A DNA stretch of 64,000 nucleotides from Liolophura sinensis (GCF_032854445.1 NC_088306.1:27995764-28059763); one strand, 5' to 3'. Positions 40,420-51,365 are shown, numbered from the stretch's first letter. Made by a program: numbers and translations. Notes: generated by a model from the sequence alone, not told the origin.

Positions 40420-40457
<38 letters not shown>
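40420..40457. repeat. (TA)n microsatellite
   Basis: Uninterrupted TA dinucleotides for about 38 bp. Confidence 0.95.
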
Positions 40458-40459
<2 letters not shown>

Positions 40460-40469
40460 CACTTTATTG

Positions 40470-41220
40470 TATATTTGGGCAACCATTCCTGAAAAATATT
40501 CATTTGGGCAACCATTCTTTCATAAACTGATATATTTGCTCAAAATAAACATCTGTGGAACAAAAATTTTTTATTTTCATCTTAAACCATTTACACATCA
40601 AACAGCATAGAAAAATAATTCATCATCTATCAAATAACAAATATACACAATTCACTGCATATATCTGGTCACCCAAAAGTCAATGCGTCATTTAGGCGAC
40701 CGCATATATGTCGCCCAAATGACGCATTACCTTGTGCACAAACATTTTGTGCATTTAGGCGACCACATCTGTATATGTCGTCCAAACAACAAATTTTCAA
40801 GTGATATTTGATCTATTATAAGACCTTTTGTGTAGGTGTTAATATGTCGCACAAATGACAAACTTTCATACCTTTTAAGACAATATTGTATATATCAAAG
40901 TTGTTAGAAATATGGGATTCCCATAAACACCAAGAACCTTTGGAGAGAAATGTGTACCTTTTTAAAAGACCTGTGTAGATTTCCTAAAGCCACCACTTAT
41001 TTGGGGTTATTTATCTTTACACCACTTATTTATCTACGCTTCTTGTAAAGCTGTATTCCCAACTATGCCAATTTTCATACCTTTTAAGACAATGTTGAAT
41101 ATATCAAAGTTGTTAGAAATATAGGATTCCCATAAACACCAAGAATGGTTGCCCAAAGTTAAGCGGGTCACCTAAATGACTTTTTATTTTAAAACGGTCA
41201 CCCAAGTACACAACATATAC
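40470..41220. repeat. Repeat-rich subterminal-like region with GGCGACC/GGGCAACC motifs
   Basis: Many variants of ATTTGGGCAACCATTC and GTCATTTAGGCGACC occur in both orientations at 40480-40830 and 41150-41215. A 70-bp block around AAGTTGTTAGAAATAT is present twice, at about 40869 and 41079, 210 bp apart. The arrangement resembles the subterminal repeats of a DNA transposon. Related motifs recur at 50320-50610. Confidence 0.55.
40684..40726. repeat. Hairpin: 17-bp inverted repeat, 9-nt loop
   Basis: The arm TGCGTCATTTAGGCGAC (40684-40700) and the arm GTCGCCCAAATGACGCA (40710-40726) pair with a single mismatch. A shorter hairpin with the same core lies at 50519-50548. Confidence 0.85.
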
Positions 41221-41600
41221 TTCATACACTCATTCAGACGACCATATATAAGAGAATGTCGTGTATGACTATTTTTGGTCGACCGGTGTTTACACAGTGT
41301 CATTCAGACGACCGCATATAACAGAATGTCGTATATAACTACTTTTGATCAACCAGTGTTTACACGGTGTCATTCAGACGATCACATAAAACAGAATGCT
41401 GTATATGTCTGCCTTTGGTAGACCATCTTTTACACAGTGTAATTCAGACGCCCCTATATGAGAATGTCGAATGTATCCCCTTGGTAGACCAGTGTTTACA
41501 CGGTGTCATTCAGGCGACCACATATAAGAGAATGTTGTACATGTCTGCCTTTGGTCGACTGATGTTTACACAGTGTCATTCAGACGACTCCATATAATAT
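41220..41600. repeat. 70-bp minisatellite
   Basis: About five units of 70 bp, each with GTCATTCAGACGACCNCATA, AGAATGTCGTATA and GACCAGTGTTTACAC. The CATTCAGACGACC core resembles the CATTTAGGCGACC motif just upstream, so the array probably grew from that motif. Confidence 0.9.
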
Positions 41601-41867
41601 GTCTCCCTCCTTACGAATGTTGTCAAACCTATGAAATATGTCTGGCTAAGGCTGTAAAACTCCAATCAACTGTGTTAACGAAAAGGTATTATATGGTGAG
41701 GGTGCAATCCTCTGATCCAGAGAAATCTGTAATTTTTTGCGAAAGGTTGATTTCCTTTCGCAAGTAACTGACATGTCACAGTGGTGGATGGCAGGCTAAG
41801 CAGTCGTAAAAGCATACACAAGAGAGGGGCGCCTATTACTAATAGCCTCCAAGCCCCAAGGGCAATT

Positions 41868-42245
41868 TTTTTGATTTCTGATTGCTGAACATCAAACTCA
41901 AGAATATTTCAATTATTTGATGGCGGCCAGATTTTGTTGGTGTGGTGGAGGGAAGCAGAGTGGCCACGGTAAACCATCGCCCTTTGGCGAGTAACTGGCA
42001 AACTCTCCCACATCTGACATATGCTCATACGAGGAAACTTGTAACTCCTCCCGATACGAGTGTATCTGAAAGTGGTGAAAGGCTGGATATGTGCAGTGAG
42101 CTCTTCCTGTAACATCATATACAACTATTTCCTGTTGACACCAAGGCCCCACAAACAACTGAACAAGGGTAACATTGAAAGTTCCCTGTTCGAGAGTGGG
42201 ATGAAACCCACGTCTGGTGTGACCTATGATTGAACATGAAAAAGG
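41868..42245. repeat. Composite dispersed repeat (TTTA-family core plus SINE half)
   Basis: A CTCAAGAATATTTCAATTAT / GGCGGCCAGAT block at about 41900-41935 belongs to the dispersed family seen at 51150. A stretch at 42180-42240 (GAGTGGGATGAAACCCACG, GTGACCTATGATTGAA) matches the reverse of the tRNA-like head at 46790. The 147-codon minus-strand open frame at 41913-42356 lies across these repeats and is not a gene. Confidence 0.55.
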
Positions 42246-43719
42246 AAGGCTTTCTATCAATCGTGAATAATCGGGATTTGGACCATCACCAAAATGCAAT
42301 GAATTGGTACTAATAGCCCAACAATTCAACGATCTGCTATTAATTAACACATTCAACTCAGCATTTTGACATACAATTTAATTACACCCCTATATACATT
42401 ATTGCAAAACATTTTTCAACCAGCCACACAATTTATTTTTGTTCGCTGACACCAAACCGTAAATCCATAACGATGAGCATGATCTCCTGCTTACTTGGCC
42501 GACCTTTACTTTCAACCTCATGCAGAAACAGAGTTAAAATGGAAGCCTCACTACACAAGCTCAAACTCTACAAAGCCTTTGAATGAAGATGACTGATATT
42601 CGTCTTGTTTTTTTTAAAATTGTGCCCAGCCATTATGAAATATATGTAAAGACTGGACTATGGCAATGTGTCTCTATTTTCACTACACACAACTACGCTG
42701 TCATTCCTTCTCAATCTCATCAACATTACTAGTCAAATAATCAGTTTCCTCGATTGAATGTAATAAAATATTCGCTCAGAGAGATATTTCAAATGTGACT
42801 GAGAATCACAGAATGAGACTACATATTATTCTGCCACATACATGCAAAGGCAACTACATGACATTCCAAACAGCAAACGAAAGAAATAACGTATTGAAAT
42901 CAGATCACAGTTCACAATGTTGCAGAGAGCATCTAATTAATTCATTATAATTTATGATATTTTTAAAGAATTAATGAATTTAATGATAAATAAATGACAA
43001 GAACAAACAAAAACAGGCTGTGGTATAAACGAGATCATAAAGTTTCCACCCCTGAGCTTAAAAACCTTGTCTCTTTGCATTTATGATGAGAATTACCGAG
43101 ATATCGCAGTTCAAATTAAGTAACACGCACACTCCGAGAAAATCTTACGTACTGCCATCATGATGTCAGATGAGTCAAGCAAATTCTAAATTTTAACCAA
43201 AAATGCGCAGCTTATTTGTACAACTCAGAAAGGCCAGTATAGTGAAGCTTTGTGAACCTAGTGACTAGGTTAACTACAAAAAGTTATATTTTTACCTTTA
43301 CTCTGTGCTTATATTTCGCATTCATAACCTTGGCTTGATGGTTTGACAGGAAATGAGACAAACGGATTATCCTTCAGAAAAACGTTGATTTCTCTCTTTC
43401 CTGGGAATCCTTTATAATTGTCACCCATATAACACTGAAGTGAGCCTTGACAATCCCTTCTTCACTTTCCTTCCATCTATGATAAACTCAGTCTGTTGGA
43501 TGATAAGCTCGGTTTTCTGGATAAAAAGAAATCAACCTAACTATTACAAAACATACACACAAAACAAAAGTAAAAAGTTATGCGATCTCATACAATACCT
43601 GCTACTGTAAGCTATATATAAGTTTCAGTTTCAAGCACTAAGCTTTCCTATTAAAACCAGACATGCTAGAGCCAGAAGTGAGTGGGCACACTTAATCCCA
43701 TCAGCATTAAGTAATCAGT
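42246..43719. other. No gene supported
   Basis: AT-rich sequence. On the minus strand near 43300-43530 three short overlapping open stretches in different frames (for example a TEFIIDGRKVKKGL-like peptide and an FPGKREINVFLKDNPF-like peptide) look faintly protein-like. They may be frameshifted remnants of a coding exon. No family is recognised. Confidence 0.3.
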
Positions 43720-43862
43720 CTTCCAGCAACTTGCAGATGGTCGTGGGTTTCCCCCGGGTTCTGCCTGGTTTACACCCACCATAATGATGGCCGCCATAGT
43801 ATAAGTGAAATATTCTTGAGTACGGCGTAAAACACGAATCAAATAAATAAATAAATAAATTA
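43720..43862 (-). repeat. Molluscan dispersed repeat (TTTA-headed), reverse copy
   Basis: Read on the minus strand it starts with (ATTT)n, then GTTTTACGCCGTACTCAAGA, TATTTCACTTATACTATGGC, a CCATCATTATGGTGGG block and a CCACGACCATCTGCAAG end. The order is the same as in the forward copies. Confidence 0.85.
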
Positions 43863-43989
43863 AGTAATACAGCTGTGTGCAAACCCTACAGGTCTAGTGT
43901 TTCGGTCAAGTCTTCAGGAGACACAAAAAAACTCAGTTTTTATTCTGTTACAAAGATGTCCAAACAGTTCTAAAATATACTGGATGGCA

Positions 43990-44395
43990 TAAAAACAAGA
44001 AATTTAATCAATATAACCTCCATTTAAATAGGGTGGTTCACTCCCAACTGAACACATACCCAAAATCTGAAGTGCCTATCTTGTCCTTCACATGGCTATT
44101 ACAGTTGGTTGCCACAGAAACCAGAAATTTAAGCCAAATGACCCGAATTTATATAGGGTCTTAGTTCACCCTCAAATGATAATGTATCCCAATCTGAAGT
44201 TCCTATCTCAACTGATTTGGCTTCTATTCACAGCATGTCTTTGAAATGGCTATTATATTTCGTTGCCATAGAACCAGACATTTAATTGAAATGAACCCAA
44301 TTTAAATAGGAAACCCTAAAGTGAATACGTTGACCCTCAACTAAGCACATCCAAAATTTGAAGTTCCTACCTCAAGGACTTTTGCTCCTATGGTG
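43990..44395. repeat. Degenerate tandem triplication, about 125-155 bp units
   Basis: Three blocks (about 44001, 44126 and 44280) share AATTTAANNNAAATGACCC, AATTTAAATAGGG, CCCTCAACTNANCACAT and TTGAAGTTCCTA. Divergence is high and no coding potential is seen. Confidence 0.65.
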
Positions 44396-44398
44396 AGG

Positions 44399-44505
44399 AA
44401 GTCATGGATCTGAAATTGCCAGATTTCACTTGTGGCGTAATTGTACCCATTGGTGTACATACCACTATCACTAGATTCAGCTGATTCAGACTCTTCCTCT
44501 AGTTG
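44399..44505 (-). other. Possible minus-strand exon, acidic peptide
   Basis: A minus-strand open stretch reads EEESESAESSDSGMYT and continues without a stop to a CTTGAG/GTAGGA donor-like site. An acceptor-like CTAG precedes it. The donor overlaps a degenerate repeat motif, so the site may be chance. No family recognised; no proven link to the exons upstream. Confidence 0.2.
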
Positions 44506-44860
44506 TTAATGCTGTCTTCTCTGTCAGGCCGATGCTCTGTCTTCTACAAAAAACATGAAAATTTGGTACACAGCGTGGGAAAAGCATGGAAAAGTAGAAA
44601 CCTGTAGAAAAAATATAATTCTGATCTTTTACATACAGCTGAACTGTTCACTGTTTTACTGATAAATTCCTCACTGAGTTTATCTGCTTCAAAGGGATAG
44701 AAAAGAAACAGAACAGAAAAGTAATTGCATTGTTGTACATTCCCCTGTAACTGAATGTAATGAAAAGTGCAGATTAAAGTAATGTACATGTATCCTCAGC
44801 AAGTTCCCTGTAGGAACACATGCTCCCTATAGGAATACATGCTAATAAAAAAACACTCAC

Positions 44861-44920
44861 CTTTCTGACGTTGATGGGATGCAGCCATATGTTGCCTTGT
44901 CTCCATATTGCAGTTGTCGT
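44861..44920 (-). other. Possible 60-bp minus-strand exon
   Basis: On the minus strand a pyrimidine-rich tract ending CATTCAG precedes 60 bp with an open frame (contains AIWRQGNIWLHPINVRK), and AAAG/GTGAGT follows. Both splice signals are good and the length is a multiple of three. The frame fits the phase-0 end of the SET-like exon at 45656. The peptide is not recognised as SET domain sequence, so the assignment to the same gene is a guess. Confidence 0.3.
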
Positions 44921-45655
44921 CTGAATGAGCGACAGAAAGAAAAATAATAGTGTCATTTTTATCTTTGCATTTGATACTGAGTTAATTCCTATAAGCTTAG
45001 AAGCAAGATTTTCAATGTCTCTTACTTCACATAAAGTGAAAATACAACTGTGTACCAGTGGTACACACTAGTGTGTCATATATGCACATCCATGTTATTT
45101 TGTTTATCAGTGCCACACAATTTCAAAGATGAACGTACACAAGTCTGTGGATGTGTACATTTGTATACGGCTGTTTTGGAGAGTAAGAGGGAAAATATAG
45201 AAAAGTAGAGACATCACACTGATCTTCTTATGACCAAAACTTTTAGTATAAGTGTCTCACAGGTAAATAAGGAATCCAATAAAACTGACAAACGTAAACT
45301 GAAACTGGTACGAGATGCACATGCAAGGAAGACCAAATGCTTCCATGAAATTTATCAGTCAAAATATAAAATGTACCTTCTTTTAGTTTGAGAGATATAT
45401 ATAGCAGCTTTATTTCATGGGGAACTGCATTAGCTTACCTTAGACTTGCTATCACCCCTGTGATGTAACATAGTGGTTACCTCTGCTGTGCTCAATACTA
45501 CGTAAACACTATTGGTTTATTAGCATTGTGTAAAAAGCTATTTAATTCCAAACTAGGGGTCCAACATGTATTTTAGAAAATATTCTCTGCACTTTGACTA
45601 CAGCATTAACAGAATGGCATGAGAAAAATACACTGCTTTTAGTTGCAGAACTTAC

Positions 45656-46509
45656 CATTTCGCTTTTCCACTGAAAGGGAAAAAATCCAGCTAGGACCCC
45701 ACATTCTTGTCTATGGAATTTTTCCCTTTCCACAGCTTCCTTTTTGCCAGCCTTTCAAAGACATAAAGGAAATCTCTTTTGCAGAATTCAATTGATGTGA
45801 ACACTCCTCCACTGCCTGAAATGTTAAACAAAGACCTTCAGAAAACTCAGAAGTCAAACCTGACATAAATCTTTATAACTTATTTCAAAGATTTAAAATA
45901 TGTCACTGAATAAGATTACTACTTCAGATCTTGGCTTTGATTTCTGATTATTAATAACGCAAAACATGACTTAAAAATCTTCAATGAACAATTCAGATTG
46001 GATATTATGCTGAGGTCACCATATCCTGCCCAGGCAAACACATACATCACATTTGCTAACTAAAGATCAATGTGAATATATTTGTAAAGCCTGGTCTAAC
46101 TTCAACAGACTTCACCACTTTGTCCATCTGGTATGAATCTGGGATACAAATCATGCCCATTTGTTACAGACAAAACAATATTATCCTCCCTCTAAATTAG
46201 CTGAGGCGTCCAAGTATAAAATCTGGCCATCAATAATTGATTTTTGCTTCATGCAACATTAATCATGACTTCAGGTATATGATATCTGAAATCAGATAAA
46301 AGCTGTGAAGGGGGAAACCAATTTACATACTGTGAAAACTTAAATCACATTTTCCTCCATTTTTATTATTTAAGTGTAAATAAAACACACTGTAACATAA
46401 TATTAAATATAAAAACAAAGCACAACTCACCATTTAACTGATTGATAAATTTGACTTCCAGTCCATCTTTATCAAGGTTACAATTTATATAAAAAATACA
46501 ATCCTCCAT
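45656..46509 (-). pseudogene. SET8/KMT5A-like SET-domain fragment, two exons, frameshifted
   Basis: The first exon (46509 down to 46431) reads from a Met through DGLEVKFINQLN and ends AATG/GTGAGT in phase 1. The second (45815 down to 45656) follows a TTTCAG acceptor, completes a Gly, and reads SGGVFTSIEFCKRDFLYVFE. One base then appears to be missing in GAAAGGCTGGC, after which KKEAVEREKFHRQECGV and FQWKSEM continue in another frame to ATG/GTAAGT, phase 0. The order (GLxVxxI, GxGVF, FxxxDF, a KKEA helix, FQW.S) matches the N-terminal half of KMT5A-type SET domains, which methylate lysine on histones. The cofactor-binding GRG is replaced here by SGG. The NHS and GEE.xYDYG parts were not found. 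A frameshift plus missing halves argue for a remnant; such SET fragments can also belong to mobile elements. Confidence 0.5.
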
Positions 46510-46789
46510 TGGATTTGCCTTCCTCCTCCTGCTCAGTCACTGTTTGAAAAAAAATTAATAAATTTTATAAAGTACCCATGGTATGTACTAAGTTTTTAAT
46601 AATAACTACATATCAGGAGACCAATGTACTGTAAAAAAGAAATTCCAAAACACTGATAAGAATTATATGTTTTAAGAGTTTTAGCTGTAAAAAGTTGACC
46701 AATTAAATATGAAGCCTAATTTTAATCACCAGTGAAATTACCCTATGTTCAGGATAGATTTTCAGCAGGCTTGATTTTATCTGAACTTC

Positions 46790-46882
46790 TGAAGTTCTGT
46801 GTCCGAGAATGGGATTGAAGCCACAACCCATGTGACCTATGATTGAAAGACTAGTGCCTTAACCAAGCAGCCAGGGCCAACT
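46790..46882 (-). repeat. tRNA-derived SINE head (minus strand)
   Basis: On the minus strand GGCTGCTTGGTTAAGGCACT (A-box region) is followed about 35 bp later by a B-box-like GGCTTCAATCCCA. The layout is tRNA-like, but the remaining SINE body is not clear. Confidence 0.55.
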
Positions 46883-47535
46883 CCTCAATTTGGATCTTGA
46901 AATGACAGGCATACATATTCATTATGTGTAACATTAATAGTATGGTTTGCAAATATTTACCATTTTTCACTTTGCTCAACATCTTTCAATCTGCAAACAG
47001 AAAGTTATTTTCAATTACTCCACCCAAGCACAAAAATATGCCGTATAAAAGCCGATAAACCTTAATGTGGTTCTAGACTAGGGATGAGAACAAATTTATG
47101 CAGGATTCCCTGCCATTGTTTCAATGATTTTCATGTGCAGCAAATACATGAAAGTCAAACCATCATGCACCATTAATTTTCAGTCAACATTTTAAGTCAT
47201 ATCTGCTGACATTTCTAGGCATATGTACACTAAACAAAACAACATAAAAAACACTGTATTACCAGTCCTAACATTTGCAAAAAGGGGTTAGGTGGCTGGA
47301 GGCAACAGTGGTGAATATGCATCATTTTGTAGAATCATTTAGATCTATTGGCTTGTTTCTTTCTATGTGATAAACTGACAAAAGGCAATCACTGAAACAT
47401 AGGCCTAATGTCAGCAGAATTACTTCAACTTTCATGTGGCTGTTAATGTTGTGGTTAGCGGTAGGTTGAAGGGAATAGGTTCCTGTCTTTTGATGCCTAG
47501 CATTAAAAACGCGATTGATAGGTTGGCAACCCACA

Positions 47536-47561
47536 GGGGGAAGGTGGGGCAAAATGGGACA
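47536..47561 (+). repeat. Left terminal inverted repeat
   Basis: GGGGGAAGGTGGGGCAAAAT followed by GGGACA; pairs with 49754-49779. Confidence 0.75.
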
Positions 47562-47914
47562 CTTAACTTCATGTACTTGTGTGTAGCTAAATTACAAAGC
47601 TGGTGTGTAAAAACAGAGGGTTTGCGATGAAGGGTTATAATGTCTTTAATTTTTTAATCATTTTTGGTTTGTATGCGCGGACTATTCCAGTAGAAAATAA
47701 AAATACTTTCTGTTCGGTATGTCCCATTATTGCCCCGCTGGGTGGGGCAAAATGGACCCACATGTCCCATTTTACCCCAACGTACATGAATTGAAGGAAG
47801 CAATAAATGTTTCAACACAACAAACAAATTTTGGTAGTTGTAGGCCTATGTATTGCCACCTCAAACAAAAACACACCCTTCAAGATGACATAGTATTGTT
47901 TACAGTTTCATTGG

Positions 47915-49128
47915 TTAGTTACACAGTTCGCAAATAAAAGCATCATCGTCATCATCTATGCCAGCGCAAGCTGGGTGTGCCCACAGTAAACATGTTGTAC
48001 ACTGGATCATTCCATCGGTGCCTTTGCTCCACAGTTCAGAACAATAGATACATTCTGTATCGACTTCATCAGTTTCGAGCGAAGGGTGCGTTACATCTGC
48101 AACTTTAGGGGTTTTGGCAACTTTAGACACAATCACTGATTTTGGAAGGTGGTTTCGTGTACGCTTTCCTTTACCTTGGGTTGATGTTTGTGCTTTGCGG
48201 ATGACTTCATGTCGTGAACTAGATGTTGCCCTGAGAGGCTGTACTTTATCACCAAGAAGTGAGGATTTGTATGGGCTGCTGGTGAGAATAGCTGCCTTGC
48301 CACGGCGGACATTTGACTTCCGAGTTTGCCGGACGGTGACTCTGGGTGGGGGTGAAATGTCAAATGGTGACATGTAGCCTGGCGGAACTGAATTACCATC
48401 CGAGGACTTGCTGGTGGAAGACGACACAGGCGTAGACAGCAGCGGAGAAATGGAACAGGTTGGATTTTCGGACTCAGTTTCTGGAGCTTCCGGGATTGTG
48501 GGTAGGCCTACATGTAAAATAGTCTCCTCGGCATGTATGCCAGATGTTGACGGCTGCGGCTCAACCAATGCTTCCTGGATTGCGCTCATGCCTGAAACGG
48601 ACTCCCCTTGTCTGTCAGATGTGGGCTCATCAACAATTGCATCTGTTTGGATGCCATGATCATCTAAATTCATCAATGGGTTGACCGTTTGGGAGATTGG
48701 ATTTGGAACATCTGTAGGTTCTGCGGCAGCAAACTCATGTGGTTGGAAAATATCCCGGTTGATGGGGAATATGCCAGTTTTTCGGAACCCGTGTGCAGCC
48801 GTCTCAGCTGTGCCTGCTTTGACATAGGCTTGGCCAAAGAGATCAGCAACTTGGAAGGTGGTAATCACTCGACCAGGGTTGTTTTGCAGCCATTTCTCTA
48901 ACTCCTGGTCGTAATAGGTTGATAGTGGCTTCATGAAACTCACATCTAATGGTTGCATTTTATGGGAGCAGTGTGGTGGTAGACATAGTATTTCTACGCC
49001 ATTCTCTCCGGCAAATCAATCACGTGTATGTTTCTAGTGTGAGTTGCATGTCCATCCAGAATGAGTAGAACTTGGATGTCTTTGGAAGCGCCAGAAGCTC
49101 GAATAAAGTGCTGGAACCATGTTGTGAA
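47915..49128 (-). pseudogene. Pogo-like transposase remnant (DDE C-terminal half) with C-terminal PHD finger
   Basis: The intact part (48958 to 47915, 347 codons) starts at QPLDVSFMKPLSTYY, which contains the last catalytic Asp of the DDE_1 family, and continues with GFRKTGIFPINRDIF. After about 200 low-complexity Ser/Pro/Thr residues comes a zinc finger with Cys303, Cys306, Cys320, Cys323, His328, Cys331, Cys343 and Cys346 (Cys4-His-Cys3, PHD type). Upstream, 49128 to about 49010 encodes DIFTTWFQHF and LLILDGHATH (second catalytic Asp). One base is missing near 49006, which causes a stop before EILCLPPHCSHKM. The first catalytic Asp and the N-terminal helix-turn-helix/CENP-B DNA-binding region are absent. 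A pyrimidine tract ending CGAAG precedes 49128, so this may be the last exon of a formerly spliced transposase. Non-functional. Confidence 0.75.
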
Positions 49129-49753
49129 TATATCCTTCGTTTGAAGAAAAAAACATCATGACGAGTCATCTTATTTACTTATTTATATTTATTTACTTGC
49201 CTAAATATAGTTAGGTTGATGTAGGGTGTAAATCATCCTTATAAATCCCAAATAAACGTTAAGTATTATAACTTTAATAAAGCCTCGAACTAGTTTGAGT
49301 TATACTATAAAATAATGCAGATTATTATATGGGGCAAAACGGGACACAGTGTGGGGCAAAATGGTCGAAAATGTCCCATTTTGCCCCATTCCAGTGCGTC
49401 CCGTTTTGCCCCCAACTGTTAAAATTGAATCATCGCCATCACGGGCTAAAACTCGTTGCTGAGTTCACATTATTTACTTGTTTGTGGGAGCTAATTATAC
49501 AAAGTTTCAAATAGATATGTTTAAGGTAGTATTTCTTAGGATAAGTTATGCTCAAACCGAGCTTAAAAACGTGCTTACCTTAGATCAAACGGGTCAAAAT
49601 TCATAAACTGCCGCTAAAATGACTTCATGTCCACGTGAGCTTTTAATGACGACCTTGTTGTTGTAAATCGGCCTCGTTCTGATTCTGGACGCGACATCAT
49701 ACGTGGCAGCACCAGTATTATGCGTTTCTGAGAACTGTCCCATTTTGCCCCGA

Positions 49754-49779
49754 GGGTCCATTTTGCCCCACTTTCCCCC
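49754..49779 (-). repeat. Right terminal inverted repeat
   Basis: The reverse complement begins GGGGGAAAGTGGGGCAAAAT, matching the left end. Confidence 0.75.
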
Positions 49780-50117
49780 AAATACAATAGCTCCCCAGTA
49801 ATTGATTAATTGATTGAGTGACTTTATTTAACAAACTTTCATGCTAAGGAACCGAAAGACAATGGCATCGCATAAATGAAATGCGGAGACAGCAACTTAT
49901 TCCCTACAAACTCCCATGTGCTAGTTTCAGCAAGCCCTTTTCGCTTGTTGTTGTTGGGACGTCGCGGGAATGTGATTCGCAGATTGTGAAGCAATTAACC
50001 CTTTAACTGTCTATAATAAAACAAGTACACCTGTTCCTAATTTGTAAAAAGCTTTACAATCACACGGTTTTCAAACAATTTTAAGTAGTTATACAGAGTA
50101 ACACTTAAAAGGCTTAC

Positions 50118-50277
50118 CTTTGATCATTCTTTCCCGATACAAACTCTTCCGCAACTCTAAGACAAACTCGCATCTTGTGCATCGCGTCATTAAACCTGGC
50201 TGTTGCAACGTGCGAGACAGCCTCGTGACAGCATTGCCAATAGTCGTTGCACGGTGCCTAACCAGGCATGTCATTTA
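50118..50277 (-). other. Possible minus-strand 5' exon
   Basis: The minus strand is open from a Met (50274) for about 50 codons (contains HRATTIGNAVTRLSRTLQQP) and ends GATCAAAG/GTAAGC, a strong donor. It could be the first exon of a gene reading leftwards through the SET fragment. The peptide is not recognised. Confidence 0.25.
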
Positions 50278-50319
50278 CCACATATACCGTACATGAGAAG
50301 TCCAGTGAAAGACAAAAGG

Positions 50320-50610
50320 TTTTAGTGGTCGCCTAAATGTCATCTTTTTACCATTGGCCAGATATACACCACTCATTTTAGAAGTGAATAAAACTGGATG
50401 CAAACAGAAGGTAGCACGTCAAAAAGTGGCTTCATAACTTCCTATTAAGCTGACCAACACTGTCAGTCTTCTATATCATTCAAATCTGGGCCTGGCTTTA
50501 CAAATCATAAGGACAAACATTAAGGCGACCAGCAGTAGTCGCCCTAATGAAAAGGGTCGCCTCATTGACACTGTGAAACCCCAATCGGTCACCCAATGGT
50601 ACAATTTTCA
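50320..50610. repeat. GGCGACC-motif cluster with hairpin (right counterpart of 40470-41220)
   Basis: Motifs GGTCGCCTAAATG (50328), GGCGACC...GTCGCC (50524-50543), GGGTCGCCTCATTGAC (50554) and GGTCACCCAATGG (50585) occur within 290 bp. The inverted repeat at 50519-50548 (11-bp arms, one mismatch) has the same core as the hairpin at 40684-40726. Confidence 0.55.
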
Positions 50611-51149
50611 CATCTGACCGCCATCACAGCAGGCCGAGTTATTCTATAGAGCACTGACGTCTAATAAATTTCTATTCACATCGCTGCATATTTCTGGTTC
50701 CTAATTCTGTTTGTGAAGCCGTGGCCGTAAGAAGTGTGTAAGTTATTATTGCTTAAGTATATGCATTTCATGAACAGTTAGAATAAAAGCTGCCGTGCAC
50801 CGCTGCAAGGTTCATTAACTTACCATGACGAAACTGACTGTACAGTACCGATATGACATTGCCACAGAACTCTGGGCGGCTGCCGCAAAGTGCTGCCTGC
50901 ATGTTTTTAACTTTTCTCAACAATACCGCACTCCTTCGAACTGTTCAGTGCCGTGACGCCACGGATCTACTCTGTATACGGACTGGGTATAGTTATTTAT
51001 TTTTTTTATTTTTTTCATCATATACGTCTAATTTCTTGCAAATTCATCTACATTCGGTTTCCATCTTCGACAAACATGATTGCTTCGCTTAAGTAGGCTT
51101 AAATCGTTAAACGCTACCAAATACATCAATAATTATTTCCTTTTATCCC
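50611..51149. other. No gene supported
   Basis: The sequence includes a plus-strand open frame of 79 codons (50853-51092) without homology that I can recognise and with a low-complexity T-rich end. Nothing else stands out. Confidence 0.4.
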
Positions 51150-51365
51150 TGGTGTTTGATGCCGTACTCAAAAATATTTCACCTATACGACGGCGGTCAG
51201 CATTGCGGTGAGAGGAAACCGGGCAGAGCCCGGGTGAATTCCACGACCATCCGCAGGTTGCTGTAGATCTTCCCACGTACGACCGCCTCCAGAAACCTCA
51301 AACGATGGCGCTGGTGAGAGGATCTTGGGTCATTGAGCTGCGCTGGCCCGCTAACTGCAGCGCCC
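51150..51365 (+). repeat. Molluscan dispersed repeat, the most complete copy here
   Basis: GTTTGATGCCGTACTCAAAA, TATTTCACCTATACGACGGC, GAGGAAACCGGGCAGAGCCC, CACGACCATCCGCAGGTTGC, TTCCCACGTACGACCGCCTC, then a GGTGAGAGGATCTTGGGTCA tail. Widespread in mollusc genomes from memory; the class is not settled by this sequence. Confidence 0.85.

Larger units (their letters stand above)
47536..49779 (-). mobile_element. Defective pogo/Tigger-type DNA transposon
   Basis: The left end GGGGGAAGGTGGGGCAAAAT (47536 on) is matched by the reverse complement of the right end (GGGGGAAAGTGGGGCAAAAT, ending at 49779), with one mismatch in the first 23 bases. More copies of GGGGCAAAATGGGAC occur in both orientations near both ends (47746, 47768, 49331, 49353, 49374, 49398 and 49738). 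The 2.24-kb length and the single minus-strand transposase remnant fit the Tc1/mariner-superfamily pogo group. I could not identify a convincing TA target duplication. Confidence 0.75.

Noticed and set aside
41913-42356. 147-codon minus-strand open frame as a gene
   Set aside because: It runs across two known dispersed repeat pieces (TTTA-family core and a SINE half), has no recognised domain and no splice signals.
46790-46882. Functional tRNA gene
   Set aside because: A and B boxes are only loosely tRNA-like, and I could not form a convincing cloverleaf; more likely a SINE head. The same applies at 3943, 54781 and 58821.
48114-48901. Plus-strand open frames opposite the transposase
   Set aside because: Shadows of the minus-strand transposase remnant, with no domains of their own.
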